Below, piece by piece: positions 1-7,759 of a DNA stretch of 64,000 nucleotides. Within the stretch, counting starts at the first letter, position 1. The number at the start of each line of letters is the position of its first letter. The DNA lies in contig CAWJHN010000003.1 in NCBI GenBank assembly GCA_963842725.1, forward strand, positions 457,014-521,013. The letters are read 5' to 3'. The position numbers were made by a program, and so were the translations under genes. The notes below the pieces were generated by a model that saw nothing but the letters and a program-made list of their open reading frames with translations, was not told the DNA's origin and did not search any database. This DNA comes from UBA10649 sp963842725. Lineage in GTDB: Bacteria > Actinomycetota > Actinomycetes > S36-B12.

Positions 1-101
1 TTGATCGCGCCGACACTCGCGGCGAGCACGGACATCTCGGCGAAGATCGACGTCGTGTGCTCGACCATGCGGGGCACCAGGGGAGGATTCCGGCGGGACA
101 T
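1..101 (-). CDS. PLP-dependent aminotransferase, class I/II (N-terminal fragment)
   Basis: Only the first 33 codons lie in the window; the gene runs off the left edge. The N-terminus reads MSRRNPPLVPRMVEHTTSIF and continues with FAEMSVLAASVGAIN, the characteristic opening of fold-type I aminotransferases of the DapC/kynurenine-aminotransferase/YbdL group (FAEMS-ALA-x-x-x-GAINLGQGFPD). The PLP lysine is off-window, so substrate is unknown. A minus-strand TACCGT hexamer (108-113) ends 6 nt before the ATG, fitting a leaderless start. Confidence 0.7.
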   Translation of the reverse strand, partial: MSRRNPPLVPRMVEHTTSIFAEMSVLAASVGAI

Positions 102-144
102 GGCGAAACGGTAGCGCGGGGAGCGGCGTGGGTACGGTGACGTG

Positions 145-1366
145 GTGAGCGTCGTGGAGCCGGACCCCTTCCCGCGAGCCGATCCGGTGGGATCGGCCCG
201 GGCGCCGCTCCCCGCCGCGGCGCTCGACCTGATCGCCGACCTCGTCGCGCCGGGGGCCGCCGCGGCGGACGAGCACGGCGTCTCCCGGACGACCCTGACG
301 GCCCTCGCAGCCGGGGGGCTGCTGGGCACCCCGCGTCCCCCGCACGAGCAGCGCGAGGTGAGCGAGGTCATCGCCGGGTGCGATGCCTCGACCTGGTTCT
401 GCTGGGTGCAGCACCAGACGCCGCTTCGGACGCTGGAGGCCGCGACGGCCGGGCCGGACACCCGGGACGTCGAGCTCCTGCGCGATCGGCTCCTGCCGGG
501 CCTGCGGAGCGGTGGGACATTGGCCGCAGTCGCCTTCGCGCATGTGCGCCGACCCGGCCCGGCCAATCCGGTGGCGACGCGCGTCGCCGGCGGCTGGCGG
601 CTGGTCGGGCACGTTGGACTGGGTGACGTCATGGGACATCGCCGACGTCGTCATGGTGGTCGCGCAGGGGTCGGGCGATGACGCGGGATCCCTGGTGTCC
701 TGCTTCCTGCCGGCCGGACACGGCGGCGCCACGGTAGCCGGGCTGGACGTCGGGCCGCGGTTGCCGCTGCTGGCGATGGCCGGTACGCATACTCGCCCCG
801 TCGGCCTGGTCGACGTGCTCGTGCCGGACGCTGATGTCGCGGCGGTGGAGGGCCGGGCCGCCTGGCTCCTGGCCGACGCGATCCGCAGCTCGGATGCGAA
901 TCCCGCGCTGTTCGGGGTCGCCCGGGGCGCCATCTCCGAGCTGGACTTCCTCGCCCGGCAGCGGGACGACCCGGGCATGGCGCGGCTCGTGGACGCGCTC
1001 GTGGCGGAGTGCCGATCCGTCCGGGCCGCTTCCTATGCGCTCGCCGACGACGACTCGGTGGGCGATCGACTCGTCGCCCGTCGACGACTGCGCGCCGCCG
1101 CGTGCGACCTGGCCTCGCGGGCGGCGACGGCCGTTGTCGTGGCACGCGCCGGGGCGGCGATGCGGCGTGGCTGCTCGGCCGAGCGCCGGGCCAGGGAGGC
1201 GCTGTTCCTGCAGGTCCAGGCTCAGACCGCGGCGACGCGGGCGGCGTCGATCGAGCTCCTGAGCGACCGAGCCGAGATGGCCCGGTTGGGATTGCCGACC
1301 TTGACGGCCACGACGTCCGACGTCGAGACGCCGGACGCGTTCTGGGCCCGCAGCACGCACGAGTAG
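145..1366 (+). pseudogene. acyl-CoA dehydrogenase-like protein, one frameshift
   Basis: Two adjacent frames together make one acyl-CoA dehydrogenase-superfamily protein of about 405 residues. The first frame carries the N-terminal helical part and ends in GGWRLVG; the second resumes with TLDWVTSWDIADVVMV, the beta-domain, and continues through the C-terminal helical domain (REALFLQVQAQTAATRAAS). One extra G in the GGG at 607-609 explains the break: with GG the reading is V-G-T-L-D-W-V-T-S-W. The GTG at 145 lies 6 nt after TACGGT (133-138). The 3' end overlaps the convergent protease gene by 145 bp. The substrate is unknown; several such enzymes are flavin monooxygenase-like rather than true dehydrogenases. 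A base-call error is more likely than a dead gene. Confidence 0.7.
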
Positions 1367-2766
1367 CGACCCTGCTTCAGCTGCCGAACCATGGCTCGAC
1401 CATCGCGCACCTCAGCGCCGCGGACCCGGCCGCCGTCACGGGGGGTGCACACGACGCGCAGCGAGGCGAGGGGTGAGCCGTTCGGGCCGGTGGGCGTCAC
1501 CGCGAACTCGACGCGCCCGTCGCCCAGCGGCGTGGCCCGCTTGATCCGACCGACGAAGGGGAGCGGCACGGGCATTGCCACGACCGGCGCGCTGGGCGGT
1601 GAGTTGCCGATGTAGTTGCCGCTGATGGCGGTGACCTGGTAGGCGGTGCCATTGACCAGTCCGGGCACGGCGCAGGTGGCCGGACCCTGCTTGCGTGGTG
1701 CCGCGAAGCAGTTCCAGGCCTGACCGGTCACCGGATCCAGCACGGTCGCGGCGAAGGCCGTGACGCTCAGCGGATCGACGGGCACGTCGAACGAGACGAC
1801 CAGTTCAGTGGAGCGCGCCTCGACCGAGATGACCGGCGGCACGGTCGGCGCGGTGGCGAGGATGGCCTGATTGCGCTGCAGGAACTCGTATTCGGCCAGC
1901 ACGCGCGTGTACACCCCGGGGTACTCGGCCGCACAGTCCTCGCCCCAGCTGACGATGCCCAGCAGGCGTGCATCGGGCCCCTGTCCCACGATCAGCGGTC
2001 CGCCCGAGTCACCCTGGCAACTGTCGATGATCGCTCCGTCCGGCGTCGCGCCGGACGCGCAGAACATGAAGCGCAGGTCGACGTCGTCCACCGTGAAGCC
2101 GAGGAACGTGACGCCGTTGAGGACGAAAGGCTCACCCTCGCCGCAGTTGCGGTCCGGGAACAGGACGAGATCGCCGACCTTGAACGCCTCCGGGAAGCTC
2201 TTCTCCGGACCGGTCGACATGTTGCCCCAGCCCGCCACCTTGACCGGGGTGCCGGCGCCCGGCGCCGACAGCGGGTCACCGGGGGTGACCGGCTTCAGCA
2301 CCGGGACGTCCGTGATCGGGCTGGCGAGCGTGATCACCGCGATGTCGTTGGCCGCCGTCTGTCGGGAGTAGGCGGGATTCGGCGTGATGGCCGTGACGCC
2401 CACCGTCCGCAGGGTGCCGTCGCGAAGGTTCTGCCCGAAGCCGATCACGAGCTGACTGGGGATGCGCAGGGTGCCGGTCTTCTGGTCGACGACGCAGTGC
2501 GCCGCGGTGACGACCGTCGTGGGCGTCGTGAGGGTGCCGCCGCAGAACTGGGCCTGATACGCGTTCTCCGTCTCGAGCCGGGCCGCGTCGAGCAGAGCGA
2601 CGAGGTACGGGAACTCGCCCGGTGGCGCGTCGGTACCGTTGATGATCCGCGGTGCTATGGCGGGGGCCGCATGGGCGAGGGGAACGGCGGAGAGACCCAC
2701 TGCCGTGGCCAGAGCGCACACAGTGAGCGATCGGACCACCGACCCGAGGGACTTCACGGGTCCCAC
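1222..2766 (-). CDS. secreted trypsin-like serine protease (S1) with C-terminal Fn3-like region
   Basis: A 514-residue exported protease. A signal peptide (hydrophobic to residue 33, AHAAPA) is followed by a zymogen-like cleavage site R-IINGT. The S1 domain has all three catalytic motifs: TAAHC (His), NDIAV (Asp) and DSCQGDSGGP (Ser). The Asp six residues before the Ser predicts Lys/Arg (trypsin-type) specificity. After about residue 310 come beta-rich segments (PVISVEARSTELVVSF, GLVNGTAYQVTAIS) resembling a fibronectin type III fold, then a second beta-rich region. The last 20 or so residues are antisense to the acyl-CoA dehydrogenase gene and look like run-on sequence. Family call secure; physiological substrate unknown. 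Confidence 0.9.
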   Translation of the reverse strand: MGPVKSLGSVVRSLTVCALATAVGLSAVPLAHAAPAIAPRIINGTDAPPGEFPYLVALLDAARLETENAYQAQFCGGTLTTPTTVVTAAHCVVDQKTGTLRIPSQLVIGFGQNLRDGTLRTVGVTAITPNPAYSRQTAANDIAVITLASPITDVPVLKPVTPGDPLSAPGAGTPVKVAGWGNMSTGPEKSFPEAFKVGDLVLFPDRNCGEGEPFVLNGVTFLGFTVDDVDLRFMFCASGATPDGAIIDSCQGDSGGPLIVGQGPDARLLGIVSWGEDCAAEYPGVYTRVLAEYEFLQRNQAILATAPTVPPVISVEARSTELVVSFDVPVDPLSVTAFAATVLDPVTGQAWNCFAAPRKQGPATCAVPGLVNGTAYQVTAISGNYIGNSPPSAPVVAMPVPLPFVGRIKRATPLGDGRVEFAVTPTGPNGSPLASLRVVCTPRDGGRVRGAEVRDGRAMVRQLKQGRYSCVLRAQNASGVSTSDVVAVKVGNPNRAISARSLRSSIDAARVAAV

Positions 2767-2841
2767 GCTACGTTGACCCGGCGTGGTGACGCACCAGCGG
2801 GGCGCTCGGTCGGCCGCTGCACCCAGGGCAGGGAGACGGAC

Positions 2842-3624
2842 ATGCCAACGGCACTGATCACCGGACCGACCTCAGGGATCGGCCTGGGCTTCGCCGACGA
2901 GTTCGCCCGCAAGGGGTTCGACCTGGTCCTGGTGTCGCGTGACGGCGCCCGACTCGACGATCTCGGGCGGCAGCTGCTGGCCACGTACGGCGTGCGCAGC
3001 GAGGTGATCATCGCCGATCTGTCGGTGCGCCAGGACGTGGACCGGGTCGCAGCTCGATTGGCCGACCCGAGCGCGCCCGTTGCCGCCCTGGTCAACAACG
3101 CGGGATTCGGCCTGCACACCCGGTTCACCGCGACGGCGCTGGACGACGAGCAGCGGCTCCTCGACGTCATGGTGACGGCCGTCCTGCGGCTCAGCCATGC
3201 CGCCGCTGCCGGGATGGTCGCGCGAGGCTCCGGAATGATCATCAACGTCAGCAGCGTGGCCGCCTGGATACCCGGTGGCACCTACTCGGCGGCCAAGGCC
3301 TGGGTGACCAGCTTCAGCGAGGGACTCGCCCAGGAGCTGTCCGGCACCGGCGTGCGCGTCACGGCCGTCTGCCCGGGGTTCGTGCACACCGAGTTCCACG
3401 ACCGTGCCGGCATCGACATGTCCCAGGTGCCGGACTGGCTGTGGCTCGACGTGCCGGTCGTCGTCGCGCAGTCGTTCCGGGACCTGGCCGTCGGCCGGCC
3501 GGTCAGCGTCGCCGGCGTCCAGTACAAGGCGATGACCACGGCGCTGCGTCATGCGCCCCGATCGCTCGTCCGCCTGGCCACGGGCACCCGTCGTCGCACG
3601 CGGCGGTTCGGCTCGAGGGACTAG
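2842..3624 (+). CDS. short-chain dehydrogenase/reductase
   Basis: A 260-residue classical SDR. The NAD(P) site is TGPTSGIG at residues 7-14. NNAG follows the Rossmann core, and the catalytic Ser (INVSSVAAW) and Y-S-A-A-K (YxxxK) are present. ATG 2842 is chosen because the cofactor motif follows directly and GGGAG lies 7 nt upstream; the open frame extends further 5' but that part is antisense to the protease start. The family member is closest in style to the DltE/YqjQ-like group acting on hydrophobic carbonyls. Substrate cannot be read from sequence. Confidence 0.9.
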   Translation: MPTALITGPTSGIGLGFADEFARKGFDLVLVSRDGARLDDLGRQLLATYGVRSEVIIADLSVRQDVDRVAARLADPSAPVAALVNNAGFGLHTRFTATALDDEQRLLDVMVTAVLRLSHAAAAGMVARGSGMIINVSSVAAWIPGGTYSAAKAWVTSFSEGLAQELSGTGVRVTAVCPGFVHTEFHDRAGIDMSQVPDWLWLDVPVVVAQSFRDLAVGRPVSVAGVQYKAMTTALRHAPRSLVRLATGTRRRTRRFGSRD

Positions 3625-4064
3625 CCCGACCACCCGTCGAGCGGTCGCCAGGCCGGCAGCGTCGCGGCCGGCTCGACCTGCCAGCCGCGCAGCCGCACCT
3701 GCGCCGTCGATCGAGCGGCCAGGTCCGTGACGAACGCGGTGACCGGGGCGTCGGGCCAGGAGTCGCTGACGGGCGGTACCTGCGGGTCGACCAGGACGTA
3801 CTCGACGATCCGGCGTCGGGCCGTCCGCTGGGCCAGGCCGACGCTGGGCAGGAACAGGGCGGCGGGCCCGAAGGCCACCACGTGCAGGGGCGGCGCCACG
3901 GCGAGCTGGGAGATGGCCGCGCAGATCCGGGCCGAGAGGGCCGCCTCGGGTCCGGCCACCGGGTGCACCTCGACGGCCACGAGATCCGTGCGCGCGAGCA
4001 GGTTGCCCACCTCGCGGTCCCATGCGTCGTCGGCCGGCAGGACGAGCACGGTCCCGGTCATCAC
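3621..4064 (-). CDS. conserved hypothetical protein (alpha/beta, about 147 aa)
   Basis: I do not recognise a named family. The protein begins with a beta-strand-like stretch (MTGTVLVLPADD) and alternates hydrophobic strands and helices (LHVVAFGPAALFL, RIVEYVLVDP), reminiscent of a small Rossmann-like or degraded alpha/beta-hydrolase fold with no obvious catalytic triad. The end overlaps the SDR stop by 4 bp on the opposite strand. The start is GTG 4064 or ATG 4061; the minus-strand TAGGGT at 4072-4077 ends 7 nt before the GTG and shares bases with the pyrE promoter. Confidence 0.55.
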   Translation of the reverse strand: MMTGTVLVLPADDAWDREVGNLLARTDLVAVEVHPVAGPEAALSARICAAISQLAVAPPLHVVAFGPAALFLPSVGLAQRTARRRIVEYVLVDPQVPPVSDSWPDAPVTAFVTDLAARSTAQVRLRGWQVEPAATLPAWRPLDGWSG

Positions 4065-4071
4065 GAGCGAC

Positions 4072-4081
4072 ACCCTAGGCT
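4072..4081. promoter_or_regulatory. overlapping divergent -10 elements between pyrE and the upstream gene
   Basis: ACCCTAGGCT contains TAGGCT on the plus strand (4076-4081), ending 6 nt before the pyrE ATG, and TAGGGT on the minus strand (4072-4077), ending 7 nt before GTG 4064. The two hexamers share the central TA. Spacing on both sides matches leaderless starts elsewhere in the window. Function inferred from position and sequence only. Confidence 0.5.
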
Positions 4082-4087
4082 TCGCCC

Positions 4088-4630
4088 ATGCCCGGTGAAG
4101 CGTGGAGCCAGCTCAAGCAGCAGATCGTCGAGAAGGCCGTCGTGCACGGCACGGTCGTCCTCTCCAGCGGTCGCGAGGCCGACTACTACGTCGACCTCCG
4201 GCGCGTCACTCTCGACGGTGTGGCCGCTCCGCTGGTCGGCGCGGTGATGCGCGAGCTGACGGCGGACTGGGACTACTCGGCCGTCGGGGGCCTGACGCTC
4301 GGCGCCGACCCGGTCGCCGCGGCGATGCTGCACGACGCGGCGCGCTCGGGGGGCGTGCTGGATGCGTTCGTCGTCCGCAAGAGCGAGAAGCAGCATGGCC
4401 TGCAGCGCCGGATCGAGGGTCCCGACGTGGCCGGCCGCAGCGTTCTGGCCGTCGAGGACACCTCGACGACGGGTGGTTCCGTCCTGACTGCGGTCGACGC
4501 CCTCCTGGCCGCCGGCGCCTCGATCGCCGGCGTGGCCGTGATCGTCGACCGCGGTGCGGGTCCGGCCATCGTCGAGCGCGGACTTGAGTACCGGGCCGCC
4601 TACTCCCTCGAGGACCTCGGACTCGCATAG
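4088..4630 (+). CDS. pyrE: orotate phosphoribosyltransferase
   Basis: Converts orotate and PRPP to orotidine 5'-monophosphate in pyrimidine synthesis. The 180-residue length is typical. The PRPP-binding signature VLAVEDTSTTGGSVLTAV is complete (residues about 118-135), as are the N-terminal SSGREADYYVDLRR substrate region and the flexible-loop VRKSEKQHG. The ATG lies 6 nt after a TAGGCT hexamer without a ribosome-binding site, suggesting a leaderless message. No other pyrimidine gene is adjacent; the gene is bounded by a divergent hypothetical and a convergent DinB gene. Confidence 0.95.
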   Translation: MPGEAWSQLKQQIVEKAVVHGTVVLSSGREADYYVDLRRVTLDGVAAPLVGAVMRELTADWDYSAVGGLTLGADPVAAAMLHDAARSGGVLDAFVVRKSEKQHGLQRRIEGPDVAGRSVLAVEDTSTTGGSVLTAVDALLAAGASIAGVAVIVDRGAGPAIVERGLEYRAAYSLEDLGLA

Positions 4631-4643
4631 TGAGCGGTGGCGC

Positions 4644-5114
4644 TCACGGCTTCGGAGCGCCCGAGAGCAGGATCGATCCCCGGTGCTCCTCGTCGTGGGC
4701 GAGCACCTGGAGCATGAGCCCCTCCACGTCGAGGACCCCGAAGATGTCGTGGCTCGCAGTTGCCCGCCACTGGTCCTCGTCCAGATCGCGCAGCCGGTGC
4801 AGCAGCCCGGTGCGGGTCGCGAGCAGCCGGGCTCCGGCGTCGTCGATCGACTGCCCGGCGAAGGCCCGCTCCGTGTCAGAGGGGTCCGGCTCCCACCACG
4901 TGAACGTCGGCCGCTCCGGCTCGTCGATGGTGCTGACCATCACCTCGAGGCGGGGCGTCCACACCTCGGCGTCCACCATGCTGACGTGCCCCAACACCGT
5001 CGCGTGCGTCCACTCCCCGGCGGCCGGGACGACGGTCGACTCCCGGGCGGCGGTGATCACCCGATCGGCCGACATGAGCAGTTCGACCATGAGGAGCGAC
5101 CGGGGGATGGCCAT
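4644..5114 (-). CDS. DinB/YfiT-family putative metal-dependent protein
   Basis: A 156-residue four-helix-bundle protein of the DinB superfamily. Candidate metal ligands are the His in VLGHVSMVDAEVW and the H-D-E-E-H pair near the C-terminus (VLAHDEEHRGSILL), the usual first-helix plus HxxxH arrangement. It starts 5 bp after the DedA stop, so the two are cotranscribed. Members include thiol transferases and many uncharacterised proteins; the reaction here is unknown. ATG 5114 is chosen from the short spacing; an internal Met at residue 9 is possible. Confidence 0.7.
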   Translation of the reverse strand: MAIPRSLLMVELLMSADRVITAARESTVVPAAGEWTHATVLGHVSMVDAEVWTPRLEVMVSTIDEPERPTFTWWEPDPSDTERAFAGQSIDDAGARLLATRTGLLHRLRDLDEDQWRATASHDIFGVLDVEGLMLQVLAHDEEHRGSILLSGAPKP

Positions 5115-5119
5115 GGGCC

Positions 5120-5797
5120 CTACAGGCCCGCCTTCTGACGACGGTGCCGGACGAACTCGAAGACCAGGGGCACCACGCTGACGAACACGACGAGGATGAG
5201 GATCAGCTCGATGTTCTTCTTCACGAACTCGATGTTGCCGAGGTAGTAGCCGGCCAGGGTCACGCCCACGGCCCAGATGAAGCCGCCGATCGCGCTGAAC
5301 ACGATGTACCGGCGGAAGTCCATGCGCCCGATGCCGGCGGTCGCCGTGATGAACGTGCGCACGATCGGAACGAAGCGAGCCAGCACGATGGCGCGGGCGC
5401 CGTACCGGTTGAAGAACTGGTGCGTCTTGTCGACGTACTCCTGCCGGAAGAGCCGGGAGTCCGGCCGCGAGAAGAGCGTCGGGCCGCCGCGGTAGCCGAT
5501 CCAGTAGCCGGTGATGTTGCCGAGGACCGCCGCGAGGAAGAGCAGGAGGCAGGCCACCGCGATGTTGACGGAGATGGCACCGCTGGCGATGAAGAGCCCG
5601 GTGATGAAGAGCAGCGAGTCCCCGGGCAGGAAGAAGCCGATCAGCAGCCCGCACTCGGCGAAGATGATGCCGAGCACGACCCAGAATGCGATGTCGCCCA
5701 GGTTGGTGAGCATGGTCTCGGGGTTCAGCCAGTCCGGCCCGAGCGCTCTCACGGCCGCCGAGTGGACGGTGGCTGAAGCGACGATGAGGTGATCCAC
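5120..5797 (-). CDS. DedA/SNARE-associated family membrane protein
   Basis: A 225-residue polytopic membrane protein of the DedA family, thought to act as lipid scramblases or flippases. Visible family motifs are ECGLLIGFFLPGDSLLF (re-entrant helix with acidic residue and PGD), GNITGYWIGYRGG and ARFVPIVRTFITATAG (conserved FxP-x-x-R). About four hydrophobic segments follow, ending in a basic tail (RHRRQKAGL). The GTG start lies 6 nt after a minus-strand TAGCCT (5804-5809). It is first in a two-gene unit with the DinB-like gene. Confidence 0.9.
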   Translation of the reverse strand: MDHLIVASATVHSAAVRALGPDWLNPETMLTNLGDIAFWVVLGIIFAECGLLIGFFLPGDSLLFITGLFIASGAISVNIAVACLLLFLAAVLGNITGYWIGYRGGPTLFSRPDSRLFRQEYVDKTHQFFNRYGARAIVLARFVPIVRTFITATAGIGRMDFRRYIVFSAIGGFIWAVGVTLAGYYLGNIEFVKKNIELILILVVFVSVVPLVFEFVRHRRQKAGL

Positions 5798-5803
5798 CGG
5801 TGC

Positions 5804-5813
5804 AGGCTATCGT
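5804..5813. promoter_or_regulatory. overlapping divergent -10 elements between dedA-like and trmH-like genes
   Basis: AGGCTATCGT holds TAGCCT on the minus strand (5804-5809), 6 nt before the DedA GTG, and TATCGT on the plus strand (5808-5813), 7 nt before the TrmH ATG. The hexamers share TA, as at pyrE. Inferred from position only. Confidence 0.45.
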
Positions 5814-5820
5814 CGCGGGC

Positions 5821-6462
5821 ATGAACGACGGGACGACGGCTGCCGAAGTGGGCGTCGGGCCGTGCCCGGAGCCCTGGCCCGATGACCCCCGGCTGGATCC
5901 GGACCTGCTGGCCGCCGGCGACCGCCGGAACGTGGTCGATCGGTACCGCTACTGGCGGGTCGAGGCGATCGTGGCCGACCTCGACGGGCATCGCCACCCG
6001 TTCCACGTGGCCATCGAGAACTTCGCCCACGACTTCAACATCGGGTCCGTCGTCCGAACGGCCAACGCGTTCATGGCCCGCGAGGTTCACGTCGTGGGTC
6101 GGCGACGGTGGAACCGTCGCGGTGCGATGGTCACGGACCGGTACCTGCACGTGCGCCATCACGCCGACGCCGCCGAGTTGGCGAGATGGGCGACGGCGAG
6201 CGGACTCCCGCTGATCGGCATCGACAACCTGCCCGGTGCCACGCCGCTGGAGACCGCCCGCCTGCCACGCGATTGCGTGCTCCTGTTCGGCCAGGAGGGC
6301 GACGGCCTGTCGTCATTGGCGCGGGAGTCGTGCGTCCGGACCCTGTCGATCGCCCAGTTCGGGTCGACGAGGTCGATCAACGCCGGAGCGGCGGCGGCGA
6401 TCGCCATGCACGCCTGGATCCGGCAGCACGAGTTCGGCCAGTCGCCGATGCCGCCGTCGTGA
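5821..6462 (+). CDS. TrmH/SpoU-family RNA 2'-O-methyltransferase
   Basis: A 213-residue SPOUT methyltransferase transferring methyl from AdoMet to a ribose 2'-OH in tRNA or rRNA. Motif 1 is NIGSVVRTANAF, with the conserved Asn and Arg; motif 2 is LLFGQEGDGLS; motif 3 is IAQFGSTRSINAGAAAAIA, which forms the trefoil knot. An N-terminal extension of about 50 residues has no recognised fold. ATG 5821 is preferred over an upstream GTG because of the TATCGT hexamer. The stop overlaps the MFS GTG start by 4 nt. RNA target unknown. Confidence 0.88.
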   Translation: MNDGTTAAEVGVGPCPEPWPDDPRLDPDLLAAGDRRNVVDRYRYWRVEAIVADLDGHRHPFHVAIENFAHDFNIGSVVRTANAFMAREVHVVGRRRWNRRGAMVTDRYLHVRHHADAAELARWATASGLPLIGIDNLPGATPLETARLPRDCVLLFGQEGDGLSSLARESCVRTLSIAQFGSTRSINAGAAAAIAMHAWIRQHEFGQSPMPPS

Positions 6463-7679
6463 GCGCCACCCGAGCGCTGTGGGGGAACGCGCAGTACCGC
6501 AGGCTGTTCGCCGCCCGGACGATCAGCAACATCGGCAACGGGATCATGCCGATCGCCCTCGCCTTCGGCGTCCTCGACCTGCCGGGCGCGACGCCGACCT
6601 CCCTGAGCGTGGTGCTGGCCGCGCAGGCGGTGCCGCTGGTGGTCATGCTGCCGATCGGCGGCGTCGTGGCCGATCGGCTTGGCCGGGCCAGGGTCATCGC
6701 CGTCACTGACGTCGTCCTCAGCGCCTTCGTCTTCACGACGGCGGCCCTGTTCATCACGGGCACGGCCACGATCCCGCTGCTGGCCGGGCTGTCCTTCTGC
6801 ATGGGCATCCTCAACGGACTGTGGTGGCCCGCGATGAGCGGGCTCGTACCCGACGTCATGCGCGACGACGAGCACCTCCAGCCCGCCAATGCCTATATCA
6901 GCGTGGCGTCCAACGGCGGGCTCATCCTCGGCAACGCCATCGGAGGGCTGCTCGTCGCCGCGTTCGGGTCCGGGCCGGCCATCGCCATCGATGCGACGAC
7001 CTTCCTCGTGGCCGGACTGCTGGTGTTCAGCTTCCGCCAGGTGTCGAAGCCGCACGACTCCGGTGAGTCGATGGTGGGCGATCTCGTGCACGGCTGGCGC
7101 GTCTTCGTGACCTTCAAGTGGGTGTGGGTGATCACCCTGTCCTTCAGCTTCATCGTCATGGTCCTGCGCGGGTCCGAGGAGGTGATGGGCCCGGTGCTGG
7201 CCCTCGAGGAGTACGGCGGGGCCGCCGGCTGGTCGGTGGTGCTGGCGAGCATGTCGGCGGGCCTGCTGATCGGAGCGGTGCTGGGCTCGAGGATCCGGGT
7301 CGGCCGGCCGATGGTCTTCGGCATGCTCATCTGCCTGACCCTGCCGGCCTGGCTGCTGTGCCTGGCGTTCGCGCTGCCGCTTCCGGTGGTGGCGGCGGGT
7401 GCCTTCGCCTGGGGACTGGCGATCGAGCTGTTCATGGTGCTGTGGTTCACGGCGCTGCAGACGAACGTGCCCCGCGAGGCGCTCTCCCGGGTGATGGCCT
7501 ATGACGCGATGGGCTCGCTCATGTTCGGTCCCATCGGGCTGGCGCTGGCCGGCCCGCTCATCGCAGCCGTCGGCCTCCAGACCGGCTTCGTCATCGCGGC
7601 CGGGGTCGCGCTGGTGGCGATCCTCGCGTCCCTCCTGTCGGGATCGGTGCGAAATCTCCGCTCGTTGCAGGCGGACTAG
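6459..7679 (+). CDS. MFS transporter
   Basis: A 406-residue major facilitator with about 12 hydrophobic segments. It begins RALWGNAQYRRLFAARTISN, the usual N-terminus of the enterobactin-exporter/macrolide-efflux-like DHA3 branch. The loop 2-3 motif is GGVVADRLGRARV. A cytosolic linker (RQVSKPHDSGESMVGDL) separates the halves. GTG 6459 overlaps the methyltransferase stop (GTGA), implying translational coupling. Substrate unknown; the DHA3 family mostly exports drugs or siderophores. Confidence 0.85.
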   Translation: MSATRALWGNAQYRRLFAARTISNIGNGIMPIALAFGVLDLPGATPTSLSVVLAAQAVPLVVMLPIGGVVADRLGRARVIAVTDVVLSAFVFTTAALFITGTATIPLLAGLSFCMGILNGLWWPAMSGLVPDVMRDDEHLQPANAYISVASNGGLILGNAIGGLLVAAFGSGPAIAIDATTFLVAGLLVFSFRQVSKPHDSGESMVGDLVHGWRVFVTFKWVWVITLSFSFIVMVLRGSEEVMGPVLALEEYGGAAGWSVVLASMSAGLLIGAVLGSRIRVGRPMVFGMLICLTLPAWLLCLAFALPLPVVAAGAFAWGLAIELFMVLWFTALQTNVPREALSRVMAYDAMGSLMFGPIGLALAGPLIAAVGLQTGFVIAAGVALVAILASLLSGSVRNLRSLQAD

Positions 7680-7759
7680 CCACTCGGCCATGACAAGGCG
7701 CGACGGTTAGTGGAAGGATGGGAGCGCTTACATCCGCCCGCTAGTCGCAGGAGTAACCG

